From positions 1 through 52,197 of the forward strand of contig DHLW01000060.1 in the NCBI GenBank assembly GCA_002405485.1: a DNA stretch of 52,197 nt, given 5' to 3'. A program made the translations under genes and the position numbers. Shown here in pieces: positions 33,055 to 40,431 of this stretch. The notes below the pieces were generated by a model. That model did no database searches and was not told the DNA's origin. It saw only the letters and a program-made list of their open reading frames with translations. Positions within the stretch are counted from its first letter, which is position 1. Every line of letters begins with the position of its first letter. The DNA is from Phycisphaerales bacterium UBA4658 (lineage in GTDB: Bacteria > Planctomycetota > Phycisphaerae > Phycisphaerales > UBA1924).

Positions 33055-33698
33055 TGCGCACCCCCAGAGGCGGAGTCGGTTCCCGGCACGCGGAGCGTGC
33101 GCTTGACCCCGGAGCCCGGTTCGGCGCCGGCCTTGGTCGCTGATCCCGGGCGGCGTCGCGGCACGCGGACGTTGAACGCGGCGTCGACGACCACGATGAC
33201 GTTCATGAACCCGGCAATGGTGATGAACAAGGTCCCGAGCTCCCCGGTTCGACCCAGCGACTTCACGTAGGGTGGATACGCCGGGGAAATGGTCTCTCCC
33301 TTGGCGGTGCGGGCGGTGGGAACGCCGTTGTCCAGGAAGATCGGGGTAGGCGAGCCGGTGTCGGGATCGCGGGCCTCATCGGGCCGGGCCGAACGGAGGA
33401 TGTTCATGTCCCGGACCTTGAACCAGTTCTGGTGGGCGTAGTCGACGGCGAAGGTGGGGGGGCCGACCAAGGCCTGGCCCAGGAACCAGATGAAGTTGTC
33501 CCGGCGGTCGATGCAGGAGATTCCCCCGATGAGCAGGCCGGTGGTGAACAGGCCCATGACCCCGACGCTGATGCACACGCCACGGAGCGCGTGTCCGAGG
33601 TAAAGGTGTCCCAGTCCGGGGAATGCGGCGGCGAGAATGGCCGCCACTGGTTGAAGTTCGTCCTTGGCTCCGGCTTGGCTCAGGGGGCTGAGGGGCAT
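33051..33698 (-). CDS. DUF6677-like membrane protein, 215 aa
   Basis: The N-terminal half is AAILAAAFPGLGHLYLGHAL followed by a hydrophobic hairpin (VCISVGVMGLFTTGLLIGG), the pattern of DUF6677/TM2-like proteins common in Planctomycetota. A further membrane segment (LGTLFITIAGFMNVIVVVDAAF) follows, then a basic, Pro/Gly-rich tail. A GxGHxYLG motif is the hallmark. Function is unknown. The gene is first in a minus-strand run with the small membrane protein gene and argB, and is divergent from the acidic-protein gene. Confidence 0.8.
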   Translation of the reverse strand: MPLSPLSQAGAKDELQPVAAILAAAFPGLGHLYLGHALRGVCISVGVMGLFTTGLLIGGISCIDRRDNFIWFLGQALVGPPTFAVDYAHQNWFKVRDMNILRSARPDEARDPDTGSPTPIFLDNGVPTARTAKGETISPAYPPYVKSLGRTGELGTLFITIAGFMNVIVVVDAAFNVRVPRRRPGSATKAGAEPGSGVKRTLRVPGTDSASGGAQ

Positions 33699-33735
33699 AG
33701 AAGGGTCGTGTGGATCGGCGTGCGGAGCGTCGGTC

Positions 33736-33778
33736 GCCCGCGTGGGGATTTGACACGCGGGCGAGGGCGAGTAGTGTA
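33736..33778. promoter_or_regulatory. Divergent -10 overlap plus 9-bp hairpin
   Basis: The sequence TAGTGTA at 33772-33778 reads TAGTGT on the plus strand and TACACT on the minus strand (33778-33773), so one site could serve as -10 for both the acidic-protein gene (plus) and the DUF6677-like gene (minus). Next to it GCCCGCGTG (33736-33744) and CACGCGGGC (33754-33762) form a perfect 9-bp stem that would be near the 5' end of the minus-strand leader. Function inferred only. Confidence 0.35.
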
Positions 33779-33858
33779 CCGGCCTTCAACCCTCGGCCCC
33801 AGCGGGATCAGGCCGGGCGTGGCAGGACTCTTCGACGGATCATCCAGGGGACGAACAC

Positions 33859-34206
33859 ATGCTGCTGCTGCTGCAGGACAAGATCGACGAGCTTCTTTCT
33901 CTCGAGCCCAGCGAGGCGACCCCATCGTGGCTCATGCCGGTCCTTGACGACGACGCGCGCAAGTTCAAGGACGAGCCCGCCGAGGAGGACGAGGAAGAGG
34001 ACGATGACGCCGAGGACGGCCTCGAGGAAGACGATGAGGACGCCGACGACGAGGGCGCCGACGCCGAGGAAGACGCCGACGAGGACGACGAGTTTGAGGA
34101 TGATGACGAGTTTGAGGACGACGACGACGAGTTCTTCGGCGAAGACGAGGACGACGACGATTTCGACGACGACGTGGACGATGAGGACGAGGACGACGAC
34201 TTCTGA
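33859..34206 (+). CDS. Extremely acidic protein, 115 aa
   Basis: A 30-residue hydrophobic/amphipathic start (MLLLLQDKIDELLSLEPSE, then WLMPVLDDDARKFKDE) leads into a tail made almost only of Asp and Glu with scattered Phe, Ala and Gly. About 68 of 115 residues are acidic. GGGG precedes the ATG by about 8 nt. The frame is kept through a long GAC/GAG/GAT repeat, which argues for selection on acidity rather than a random low-complexity run; the antisense Ser/Val-rich frame is a by-product. It could be a nucleic-acid mimic, a chaperone-like or RNA polymerase delta-like modulator, or a cation buffer. None of these is shown. Confidence 0.75.
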   Translation: MLLLLQDKIDELLSLEPSEATPSWLMPVLDDDARKFKDEPAEEDEEEDDDAEDGLEEDDEDADDEGADAEEDADEDDEFEDDDEFEDDDDEFFGEDEDDDDFDDDVDDEDEDDDF

Positions 34207-34286
34207 GCCCTCTTCACCCCGTGCCGAGTCCAAGACCAGGCACGGGCAGGGCCCACGAGGCGTCGTCGATCCTGGAGCGACGCCTC

Positions 34287-34781
34287 ATGCCCACCACGCC
34301 CGAGAACCGCACGCCCAATGACGCTGACCAGCCCCCCGCGGGCCAAGGCGGCGGGGTGGTTGATCGCCGAAGCGGGCTGGATCGTCGGACCATGGCCGAG
34401 TTTGCCAAGGCGATCCGTGATGCCGGCCAGACGGCTTCGGCCCCAGACGCGCAGGACGAGGCGTTCACGGGTCTGGAACGCCGCAGGGGCCCCGGTCGGC
34501 GGCGCACCGACTTCACCAAGAGCGCCGAAGAAGGCGAGATGACCAGCGAGCAGTTCCTGTTCATCTCCGCAATCGAGGCATTCAAGCGCGGCAACAACAA
34601 GATGTTCCCGACGTGGACCGACGTGCTGGAGGTGGTCCGGCTGCTTGGGTATCGCAAGACCATGCCCAGCGAGCTCAACCTCCGCAACGTCGAGGATTGG
34701 CGCGAGAAGCCCGACACCCTCAGCGGCGTCCGCTCAAAGCCCGGGCATCCCGAGCCGCGGGACCGTCGAGAGGCGGCCTGA
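34287..34781 (+). CDS. Hypothetical protein with basic GLERRRGPGRRR motif, 164 aa
   Basis: The product has a disordered N-terminus, a basic patch DRRSGLDRRT, a second patch GLERRRGPGRRRTDF and then a folded helical domain (TSEQFLFISAIEAFKRGNNK, FPTWTDVLEVVRLLGYRKTM, LNLRNVEDWREK). The helical part looks like a small winged-helix or helix-bundle domain but I make no family call. It follows the acidic-protein gene by 80 nt, and the acidic/basic contrast makes an interaction conceivable. GGAG lies about 10 nt before ATG 34287; GTG 34221 is an in-frame alternative. Confidence 0.7.
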   Translation: MPTTPENRTPNDADQPPAGQGGGVVDRRSGLDRRTMAEFAKAIRDAGQTASAPDAQDEAFTGLERRRGPGRRRTDFTKSAEEGEMTSEQFLFISAIEAFKRGNNKMFPTWTDVLEVVRLLGYRKTMPSELNLRNVEDWREKPDTLSGVRSKPGHPEPRDRREAA

Positions 34782-34813
34782 CCGTTCCTGGCGACCCGAG
34801 CTCTCCGGGGCGC

Positions 34814-35683
34814 TCACCAGGCCATGACCTGCACGATGCGTTCCGGGGCATCGCCCGGCGGACCGGGGACCGGCCCTGTGCGCAGGGTGTACAGCGGCAT
34901 CTGCCGAGGGCAGTTGATGCGCAGGTGCTCGACCATGCCGTCGCCCAGGCCTCGCGAGATGCAGCAGAGCGTGTTCCGCAGCCGGAGCACCCCGGTGGCC
35001 CTGTCCGGGGGCAGATCGCTGGAGGTGTGCGGGGCGAGCTTGGCGTGCACCCGGACCTGCCCGGCGTGGGTGTGACCGGCGAGCAGGATCGGGATCCCCA
35101 ACTCTGCACAGCCGACGATCGCGGTGGGGTGGTGGCCCAGGGCGAGTCGGAACGTCTCCAGGCCGCTCACGTCCGGGGGTGCCTGCAGCAGCACGCCCAG
35201 CGGGTCCTCCGGCCAGTCCAGCCCGATCAGGCGGAGGTTTGCGCCGCCCATGGCCAGGTCCAACGCGCGCCCGCCGATGCAGTTCAGGGCCGGCAGCTCC
35301 CGAGTGCAGCGTCGGCGGAACTCGGGCGTGTCGTGATTGCCGAAGACGCAGAACACGCCGATGCGCGGCCGCCAGTGCCGGCTCATGACCTGGAGCGTCT
35401 CGAGTGCGGCGTGCTCGTGCCCGGGCTCGTCCATGAGGTCGCCGGTCAGGGCGATGAGGTCGGGCTCGACGTGTTCCAGAGCGTGGAGGATGACCCGGTA
35501 GCGCTCGGTGGCCAGGAGCGACCGCCGGACGTGCAGGTCGGAGATGTGCAGAATCGTGAGCCCGTCAAGCCCGCTGGGGAGGGCCGGGTGGCGGATGTCG
35601 AACCGCTCGATCGGCGCCGGGGGCATGGGCGTGCGGAACGAGGTGTCGGGCGATCGAGGGTGTTGGCCGGGGTTCCGGTGCAC
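34814..35683 (-). CDS. Metallophosphoesterase
   Basis: The 289-aa product has the calcineurin-like two-metal site: ILHISDLHVRR (D-x-H), LIALTGDLMDE (GD), VFGNHDTPE (GNHD), LALGHHP (GH) and LAGHTHAGQV (GHxH). This is the YkuE/YaeI subgroup layout of cytoplasmic phosphodiesterases; substrate unknown. The frame runs to a GTG at 35683, and TACGCT lies exactly 6 nt upstream of it on the minus strand, so the GTG start is preferred to ATG 35626, which would remove only a disordered N-terminus. It is divergent from the DUF2071-like gene, with 32 nt between start codons. Confidence 0.9.
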   Translation of the reverse strand: MHRNPGQHPRSPDTSFRTPMPPAPIERFDIRHPALPSGLDGLTILHISDLHVRRSLLATERYRVILHALEHVEPDLIALTGDLMDEPGHEHAALETLQVMSRHWRPRIGVFCVFGNHDTPEFRRRCTRELPALNCIGGRALDLAMGGANLRLIGLDWPEDPLGVLLQAPPDVSGLETFRLALGHHPTAIVGCAELGIPILLAGHTHAGQVRVHAKLAPHTSSDLPPDRATGVLRLRNTLCCISRGLGDGMVEHLRINCPRQMPLYTLRTGPVPGPPGDAPERIVQVMAW

Positions 35684-35689
35684 GTGCGC

Positions 35690-35706
35690 AGCGTACGCCG
35701 TATCGT
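35690..35706. promoter_or_regulatory. Back-to-back leaderless promoters, first divergent pair
   Basis: Minus strand: TACGCT (35695-35690) ends 6 nt before GTG 35683. Plus strand: TATCGT (35701-35706) ends 9 nt before ATG 35716. The two -10 hexamers are 5 nt apart, so two polymerases could not be bound together and each -35 region would fall in the other gene. Confidence 0.45.
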
Positions 35707-35715
35707 GTGCCCCGC

Positions 35716-36708
35716 ATGCCGCACCCGTTCATGACAGGTTGGTGGGGGAGTGTCGCGGTGCTGAGCTGGGCCGTGCCCGCGGCGGTGCTGGCGCGGTATC
35801 TCCCGGCGGCGCCCGCGTCGGGCGCGGGAGGGTTGCGCGCGCTCGGTGACGCCGCCGGCGGGGGGCCGGGCGGATCGAACGCGCGGCGCGGCGGGATGCC
35901 GCTGACGTTTCACGCAGACGGTGCGCCCGCGGAGAACCCGCTCCGTCTGGACGCCCCCATGCACCCGTGTTTCCTCAGGGGGGATCGCAGTTCGGCGACG
36001 GGTGCCGTGGTCAGCATCGTGGCCCGGCACTGCACCCACATGCGCCTGCTGGGCGTCCGCTGGCCGGGAGTCGCCAGAACGTCGTCCGTCAGCATGCAGT
36101 TCTACGTGCGACATGGGCAGCGTCCCGGGGTGGTCTGCGTGCGCGAGGTCGTGAGCAGCCGGGTCGTCGCATGGGCGCAGCGCAAGGCCCACAACCACCC
36201 CAGCGTCGCCGCGCCCATCGAGTGCGAAGTCAAGCAGCAGACGATGCTCATCGGGACGGAGTATCGGGTGCTCTGGCCAGAAGGCGGGCTGGCGCCCGCG
36301 GCCCATGTGACTCGGCAGATGCCGGTGCGCGAGCACATGCTGCGCGGGGTCGGTTCCAAGCCCGCGACGCGCCCCGGCGGGGCCGGGCACGCCGCATTGC
36401 CCACGAGCACGCCCGGCGAAACCGGCCCGGAGACGGTGGAACGCTGGCTGACCGATCGCCCGCTGGTGTTCGGGGCCGATCCGACCGGCCGGGGGCTTGT
36501 GTACGAGATCATCCATCCGTCCTGGGGCGTGCACCCGACGGTTGACGCCGAGGTCCGCATGGATATCGCGGGGATGTTCGGCCCGGACTTCGGCTTCCTG
36601 ACCGGGCGCGAGCCGCAGCACGCGATGCTCGCCGTGGGCAGCGAAGTAGCCGTCTTCCCGCGTCGGCAGAGCGCGGTGGTCAGATGGGGCGAGCGGCGGG
36701 AGCGCTGA
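35716..36708 (+). CDS. DUF2071-like protein (YqjF type)
   Basis: The 330-aa product begins WGSVAVLSWAVPAAVLARYLP, like the opening of DUF2071 proteins, and has the aligned core SMQFYVRHGQRPGVVCV, SRVVAWAQRKAHNHPSVAAP and YRVLWPEGG. DUF2071 members have an acetoacetate-decarboxylase-like beta-barrel and no known substrate. The C-terminal EIIHPSWGVHPTVDAEVRMD and PQHAMLAVGSEVAVFP are consistent with the end of the barrel. An insertion rich in Gly/Ala lies near residues 35-65. The gene starts at ATG 35716, 9 nt after TATCGT. Confidence 0.65.
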   Translation: MPHPFMTGWWGSVAVLSWAVPAAVLARYLPAAPASGAGGLRALGDAAGGGPGGSNARRGGMPLTFHADGAPAENPLRLDAPMHPCFLRGDRSSATGAVVSIVARHCTHMRLLGVRWPGVARTSSVSMQFYVRHGQRPGVVCVREVVSSRVVAWAQRKAHNHPSVAAPIECEVKQQTMLIGTEYRVLWPEGGLAPAAHVTRQMPVREHMLRGVGSKPATRPGGAGHAALPTSTPGETGPETVERWLTDRPLVFGADPTGRGLVYEIIHPSWGVHPTVDAEVRMDIAGMFGPDFGFLTGREPQHAMLAVGSEVAVFPRRQSAVVRWGERRER

Positions 36709-36718
36709 CGCTCCCGGG

Positions 36719-37108
36719 CTAGGCCTGCCGGCGGCGGCACTCCTCAAGAAACTCCACCCCCCGCCGAAGGTGCGGAATCACGATCGAGCCGCCCACGATC
36801 AGGCCGACGTCGAAGGTCTCCCAGATCTCCTTGTCGCTGGCCCCAGCCTGCACGCACTGGTCGATGTGATACGCGATGCAGTCGTCGCAGCGCAGCACCA
36901 TGCTCGCGGCGAGGCCCAGCAGTTCCTTGGTCTTCTTGTCCAGTCCGGGCGGGGTCTCGGTGCTTGTGTCGCGATAGGTCTGGTCATCGAGGGCAAAGAA
37001 CCGCTTGGTGACCAGCGTTCCCGCGCCGGGCTGCCCGCTTCCCGGAGCGCCGAGGATCTTCTGGTTCAGGCGAGATCGAAACTCCTGGAACTGCTCGTAC
37101 CTGCTCAT
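36719..37108 (-). CDS. AhpD/carboxymuconolactone decarboxylase family protein
   Basis: The 129-aa cytoplasmic product matches the AhpD-like fold: LDKKTKELLGLAASMVLRCDDCIAYHIDQ with the redox pair CDDC and the nearby His, then ASDKEIWETFDVGLIVGGS. In the family the CxxC acts with a Glu and His relay as a peroxidase/reductase centre; this set is intact. Partners such as AhpC are not adjacent. ATG 37108 is chosen because TACGAT ends 5 nt upstream and the longer frame to 37135 adds only nine poor residues. It is divergent from the gene at 37149. Confidence 0.88.
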   Translation of the reverse strand: MSRYEQFQEFRSRLNQKILGAPGSGQPGAGTLVTKRFFALDDQTYRDTSTETPPGLDKKTKELLGLAASMVLRCDDCIAYHIDQCVQAGASDKEIWETFDVGLIVGGSIVIPHLRRGVEFLEECRRRQA

Positions 37109-37113
37109 GCGGA

Positions 37114-37142
37114 ATCGTACGACTCGGATTCCCAACTACACT
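37114..37142. promoter_or_regulatory. Back-to-back leaderless promoters, second divergent pair
   Basis: Minus strand: TACGAT (37119-37114) ends 5 nt before ATG 37108. Plus strand: TACACT (37137-37142) ends 6 nt before ATG 37149. Only 40 nt separate the two start codons. Confidence 0.45.
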
Positions 37143-37148
37143 TTCGCC

Positions 37149-37586
37149 ATGTCCCACGCTCCTCCAGCCGCTCGGATTGCCGCCTCTCCCGCTGGGCAGA
37201 CGGGTGTCCGGTCCGTCGCGGTGGCGATGGCGATGGTCCTGGGTCTGACGCTGTGGGGGCTATTCATCGCGCTGGTGGCGATCCTCGGGCCCAGGTACAC
37301 GGAGCTGTTCCGCGACTTTGGCGTGCAGATCCCGTTCACGACCCGGTGGTTCATCGAGCTTTCGGAGTTCATGCGATCGCCGATCACGCTCGGGCTCGTC
37401 GCGGCGGCTCCGGTGGCGGTGCTGCTGATCCTGGGAGCCAGTGCTCTGCGTGCTGGGCGCGGAGCGTTGATCGCGATGTACGTGTTCGCGCTCGCCGCGC
37501 TCCTGCCGATCGCGGGGTTCATCCTGTCCATGACGCTCGTCGCGGCCCGCATCGCTGGACAGATGCAGAGCGGCGCCGGGAACTGA
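37149..37586 (+). CDS. Membrane protein, 145 aa
   Basis: Three hydrophobic segments are visible: SVAVAMAMVLGLTLWGLFIALVAI, ITLGLVAAAPVAVLLILGAS and ALIAMYVFALAALLPIAGFIL, with the periplasmic or cytoplasmic loop GPRYTELFRDFGVQIPFTTR between the first two. The loop phrase and helix order resemble small type II secretion GspF-like fragments only superficially, so no family is claimed. ATG 37149 fits the TACACT site; the longer frame to 37005 is antisense to the AhpD-like gene. Confidence 0.75.
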   Translation: MSHAPPAARIAASPAGQTGVRSVAVAMAMVLGLTLWGLFIALVAILGPRYTELFRDFGVQIPFTTRWFIELSEFMRSPITLGLVAAAPVAVLLILGASALRAGRGALIAMYVFALAALLPIAGFILSMTLVAARIAGQMQSGAGN

Positions 37587-37605
37587 CCGTTTGAGGTGCG
37601 GGCGA

Positions 37606-38148
37606 TCACGCCTTGCGGACGGTTCCGGCGGCACCGAGCCGGCGGCCGATGGCCTCCAGGTTCATGTTCAGGTACATGTGATACCCGAAGAAGAGCTTCA
37701 TCATGGCGCGAGGGATCGCGTGCCGGACGCGACCGGTCTCGGTGAGCTTGACGGTGCACCCGCCATCCGGACGCTCCTGAATCAGGTACAGCCACGTGCC
37801 GGAAAACTGGGCATGGTGATCGTCCTGGATGGTCCGCTCGATCAGTCGTGGGGGCTCATGCCGAGTCTGCACGAGCACGAACGAGTTGCGCCCCATGTGC
37901 ATTCGGCAGGCCTGCAGCCCGTTCTTCTCCGGGAGCATCTCCACCTTCGTGACGCCCTTGGCCCAGGTCGGATGCCGCTCGACGTCGGCGATGAGGTCAA
38001 AGGCCTGCTGCGCGGTCGCGTGCACGTCGATGGCGCCCGACGCCTGGTGCTCGACCGGGATCGTGCGCCCGTACATCCATGCCGCAACACCCAGCAGCGC
38101 AAGCAGCGCGACAAGCGACCCGATGACGATGAGCAGTGTCCAGAGCAT
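37606..38148 (-). CDS. Membrane-anchored SRPBCC-like protein
   Basis: The 180-aa product has an N-terminal membrane helix (LLIVIGSLVALLALLGVAAWM) and then a START/SRPBCC-type ligand-binding domain (IDVHATAQQAFDLIADVERHP, WAKGVTKVEML, WLYLIQERPDGGCTVKLTETG, MNLEAIGRRL). Such domains bind hydrophobic ligands in a deep pocket. GGAG lies 9 nt before the ATG. It is the last of a minus-strand run with a DUF1579-like gene, an SRPBCC gene and an ArsR regulator gene, but the gaps of 47 nt and 32 nt leave co-transcription open. Confidence 0.8.
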   Translation of the reverse strand: MLWTLLIVIGSLVALLALLGVAAWMYGRTIPVEHQASGAIDVHATAQQAFDLIADVERHPTWAKGVTKVEMLPEKNGLQACRMHMGRNSFVLVQTRHEPPRLIERTIQDDHHAQFSGTWLYLIQERPDGGCTVKLTETGRVRHAIPRAMMKLFFGYHMYLNMNLEAIGRRLGAAGTVRKA

Positions 38149-38195
38149 GGAGCGTCACTCCGATGGATGCTGGCGAGTGCCAGGCAAGGGTGCGA

Positions 38196-38786
38196 TCACT
38201 TCCGCCGCTTCAGGACGATCTCGGCACCCTTGAACTCGGGCGACCCGCCGAAGGACATGTACGACTCGATCCTCTGCGCGTCCGACCCTTCGAGAATGAT
38301 CACGTCTCGGGCGGTTGCCTTGCCGCCCATGAAGGGGTAGGAGCCCGTGAGTTCCAGCCGGCGGGCGTCAGCGCCGATCGCGCCCCGCAGAGGCATCATC
38401 GCCGGGACGGTGCTGGCAAACCGCGTGCACTCGTACTCCTTGCTGAACGGGTTGTACCCGAGCAAGCTCATCGACGACCACTTCGGCGTGCCCGGGCCGA
38501 GATCGCCCCCTTCGAGTTTCTGCTGCAGGTACTTGCCGCCCAGCACGAGTTCCGCGGAGAGTACTGCGGTGGTCTTCACGGGCGCGGCGTCGGGCGTGAA
38601 CCAGAAGGTGATCTCCGCATCCCACACGCCCTCCCAGCTCTTCAAGAGATCCATCGGCGTGCCCTTGGCGATGGACTTGGCCGCGGGATCGGCGGGCGCG
38701 CTCGTCGGCGGCTCCGCAAGGACCAGCGCCGCCCCGGCAGCCGCGATGCCCGTCGCCAGCATCAGCGAAACGCGAGTGAGCTTCAT
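38196..38786 (-). CDS. DUF1579-like secreted protein
   Basis: The 196-aa product has a signal peptide (LMLATGIAAAGAALVLA). The body contains LLKSWEGVWDAEITFWF, VLGGKYLQQKLEGGDLG and MSLLGYNPFSKEYE, then TSYPFMGG-like and MSFGGSPEFKGAEIVLKR strands, the layout of DUF1579 lipocalin-like proteins. No catalytic residues are known for the family. AAGGAA precedes the ATG. It lies between the two SRPBCC genes on the same strand. Confidence 0.8.
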   Translation of the reverse strand: MKLTRVSLMLATGIAAAGAALVLAEPPTSAPADPAAKSIAKGTPMDLLKSWEGVWDAEITFWFTPDAAPVKTTAVLSAELVLGGKYLQQKLEGGDLGPGTPKWSSMSLLGYNPFSKEYECTRFASTVPAMMPLRGAIGADARRLELTGSYPFMGGKATARDVIILEGSDAQRIESYMSFGGSPEFKGAEIVLKRRK

Positions 38787-38818
38787 CGATCGTTCCTTAT
38801 CTGATCTCATTCCGACGT

Positions 38819-39667
38819 TCATCCGCGCAGAAGTGTGCCCATTCGTTCCGACCACGACGCCGCGACGCGCTCGACCATCGAGCGCTTCTCTCCCCAGATG
38901 GACACCCAGAACATCGGCGTGAACGCGCGCACGTCGCTCTGCGGGATCACGCCACCGGGCTCCAGCTCGATGCGCATCAGTGCATCGTCCAACTCGCGCA
39001 CCACGCCCGCGAACATGCGGTCGGGCACATGCCGCACAACCGTGCCGGAGTACGACGCTCCGTCGGGGCCAACCAGGGCGTACGCGTCGCCTTCGTTCAG
39101 CCCGGCGATCGAGCCCGATGTGCACAGGCCATTCCCGTCAACACGCCACAGGCGCGACCAGATGGCCTTCTGCCCCATCGGCTCGGGCGGCGGCACGGGA
39201 TTCCACACGCACGCGCGGTCCTTGCCGGGGTGCCTCGACAGATAGTGCCGAAGCGAGCGCAGTTCGAACTTCCATCCGCTGGAGATCGAGTCGTAGTAGT
39301 CCGCCCACTTCGCCTCCTTGCCGAAGCCCGATTGCGTGACGCGGACGACGGTGGTCTCTTCGGCATCGTTGTGCGAGACGATCTCGAACATGCCGGTGAC
39401 CTGGACCGCGCCGCCATCGTGCGTCTCGGTCCAGGCCAGCGCCCGGCCGGGCTCCCAGAGAGTGATCGGCGCCTCGCCCTCGCACGCCGGACCCCAGGAG
39501 AGAAACACGCTTCCTCCCAGCCCGGGCTTCACCCACGCCGAGATCGGGAACCACCTCTGCAGCTCGGCTCCGTCGGAGAGCGCCTGCCAGACGTCCTTGG
39601 GCGTAGCACGCACTTCGATCTCGAAACTGAACTTCTCCGGCAAAGACGTTGGCTGGCTCATGCTCAT
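38819..39667 (-). CDS. SRPBCC/AHSA1 domain protein
   Basis: The 282-aa product has an N-terminal AHSA1-type SRPBCC domain (FEIEVRATPKDVWQALSDG, ELQRWFPISAWV, ITLWEPGRALAWTE, EETTVVRVTQSGF, YDSISSGWKFELRSLRHYL) followed by a second, more divergent half with MFAGVVRELDDALMRIEL. Its ATG overlaps the TGA of the ArsR gene (39664-39667). Pairing of an ArsR-type regulator with an AHSA1 protein is common in bacteria, usually with unknown ligand. The overlap fixes the start. Confidence 0.85.
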   Translation of the reverse strand: MSMSQPTSLPEKFSFEIEVRATPKDVWQALSDGAELQRWFPISAWVKPGLGGSVFLSWGPACEGEAPITLWEPGRALAWTETHDGGAVQVTGMFEIVSHNDAEETTVVRVTQSGFGKEAKWADYYDSISSGWKFELRSLRHYLSRHPGKDRACVWNPVPPPEPMGQKAIWSRLWRVDGNGLCTSGSIAGLNEGDAYALVGPDGASYSGTVVRHVPDRMFAGVVRELDDALMRIELEPGGVIPQSDVRAFTPMFWVSIWGEKRSMVERVAASWSERMGTLLRG

Positions 39668-40299
39668 TCTCCGGGCGTGGGCGAGGGTGTGTGGGGGTCC
39701 TCGGGTCGTGTGATGGCCGGATAGCCGCCGACCGTGAACTTGAACAGTCGGCCGGCGTCATCCCCGCCGGCGACGTGGTGCTTGGCGGACAGCCGTGCCA
39801 GCGCGTCGGTGAGCTCGGCGGCAAAGGCGTGCATCGACTCCGGAGATGCGAAACGCACCTCGGTCTGGAGCGTGAGCGTGGGGAGCTTCTTGCCGGCACG
39901 CTCGGCACGGCCGCGCAGAATCCCCACCTCGCGGATCGTCTCGGCACACACCGCAACGAGATACGCCGAGCTCAGCCGATCCTGCACGTTCGCGGGCGTG
40001 GCGCCGATGGCCCCAAGCACCTCGGGCGAGACCAGATACCCCCGGGCCGTGGCCCGGACCACCCGCTCCATGCAGTTCCCGCGCTTGCGCTCCTCGACCA
40101 GTTCCACGAGCCCGACCTTCTCAAGCTCGCGCAGGTGGTAGTTGATCCGCTGCCGGGGCTCGCTCAGTCGGCGTGACAACTCGGTCGCCGACGCCGGTTC
40201 ATGCAACTCCTGCATGAGCCGAAGCCGAGTCGGTTCCAACAGCGCGGCCGCCTGGCTCGGCTGGTCCAGCACCTCCAGTTGCCGCGCGGGATGACCCAT
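39664..40299 (-). CDS. ArsR-family transcriptional regulator
   Basis: The 211-aa product has an N-terminal winged helix: LLEPTRLRLMQELHEPAS, ATELSRRLSEPRQRINYHLRELEKVGLV with the recognition helix RQRINYHLREL, and the wing VELVEERKRGN. The remaining 120 residues are helical and end in a Pro-rich tail; no CxC metal site is seen, so it probably does not sense arsenite or other metals in the usual way. It overlaps the SRPBCC gene. Its own promoter (40306-40334) has an inverted repeat over the -35, which suggests autoregulation by inference. Confidence 0.87.
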   Translation of the reverse strand: MGHPARQLEVLDQPSQAAALLEPTRLRLMQELHEPASATELSRRLSEPRQRINYHLRELEKVGLVELVEERKRGNCMERVVRATARGYLVSPEVLGAIGATPANVQDRLSSAYLVAVCAETIREVGILRGRAERAGKKLPTLTLQTEVRFASPESMHAFAAELTDALARLSAKHHVAGGDDAGRLFKFTVGGYPAITRPEDPHTPSPTPGE

Positions 40300-40305
40300 G
40301 ACTTG

Positions 40306-40334
40306 ACGGTATCACCGACAACATTGTTTGTCAA
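40306..40334 (-). promoter_or_regulatory. Strong promoter TTGACA-17-TACCGT with inverted repeat
   Basis: On the minus strand TTGACA (40334-40329) and TACCGT (40311-40306) are 17 nt apart and the -10 ends 6 nt before the arsR ATG. GACAA (40317-40321) and TTGTC (40328-40332) form a 5-bp inverted repeat with a 6-nt centre across the -35 and spacer, a plausible operator. The region is A/T-rich against the surrounding sequence. Confidence 0.65.
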
Positions 40335-40402
40335 GACAGAAATGCAATTCCATATCAAGATGAACGTTTGTGGGGGTACGGGCAGGTGGATGAGGGGGTG
40401 TT

Positions 40403-40431
40403 TTGGCGGGTGCGGGGGCCGGGCGTACCCT
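40403..40431 (+). promoter_or_regulatory. Promoter TTGGCG-17-TACCCT
   Basis: TTGGCG (40403-40408) and TACCCT (40426-40431) are 17 nt apart; the -10 ends 5 nt before the ispD ATG, so the transcript would be leaderless or nearly so. Confidence 0.5.

Noticed and set aside
33840..34346. Poly-Ser and poly-Val frames opposite the acidic gene
   Set aside because: They arise from reading the GAC/GAG run in other frames. The acidic frame has a ribosome binding site and a non-repetitive N-terminus.
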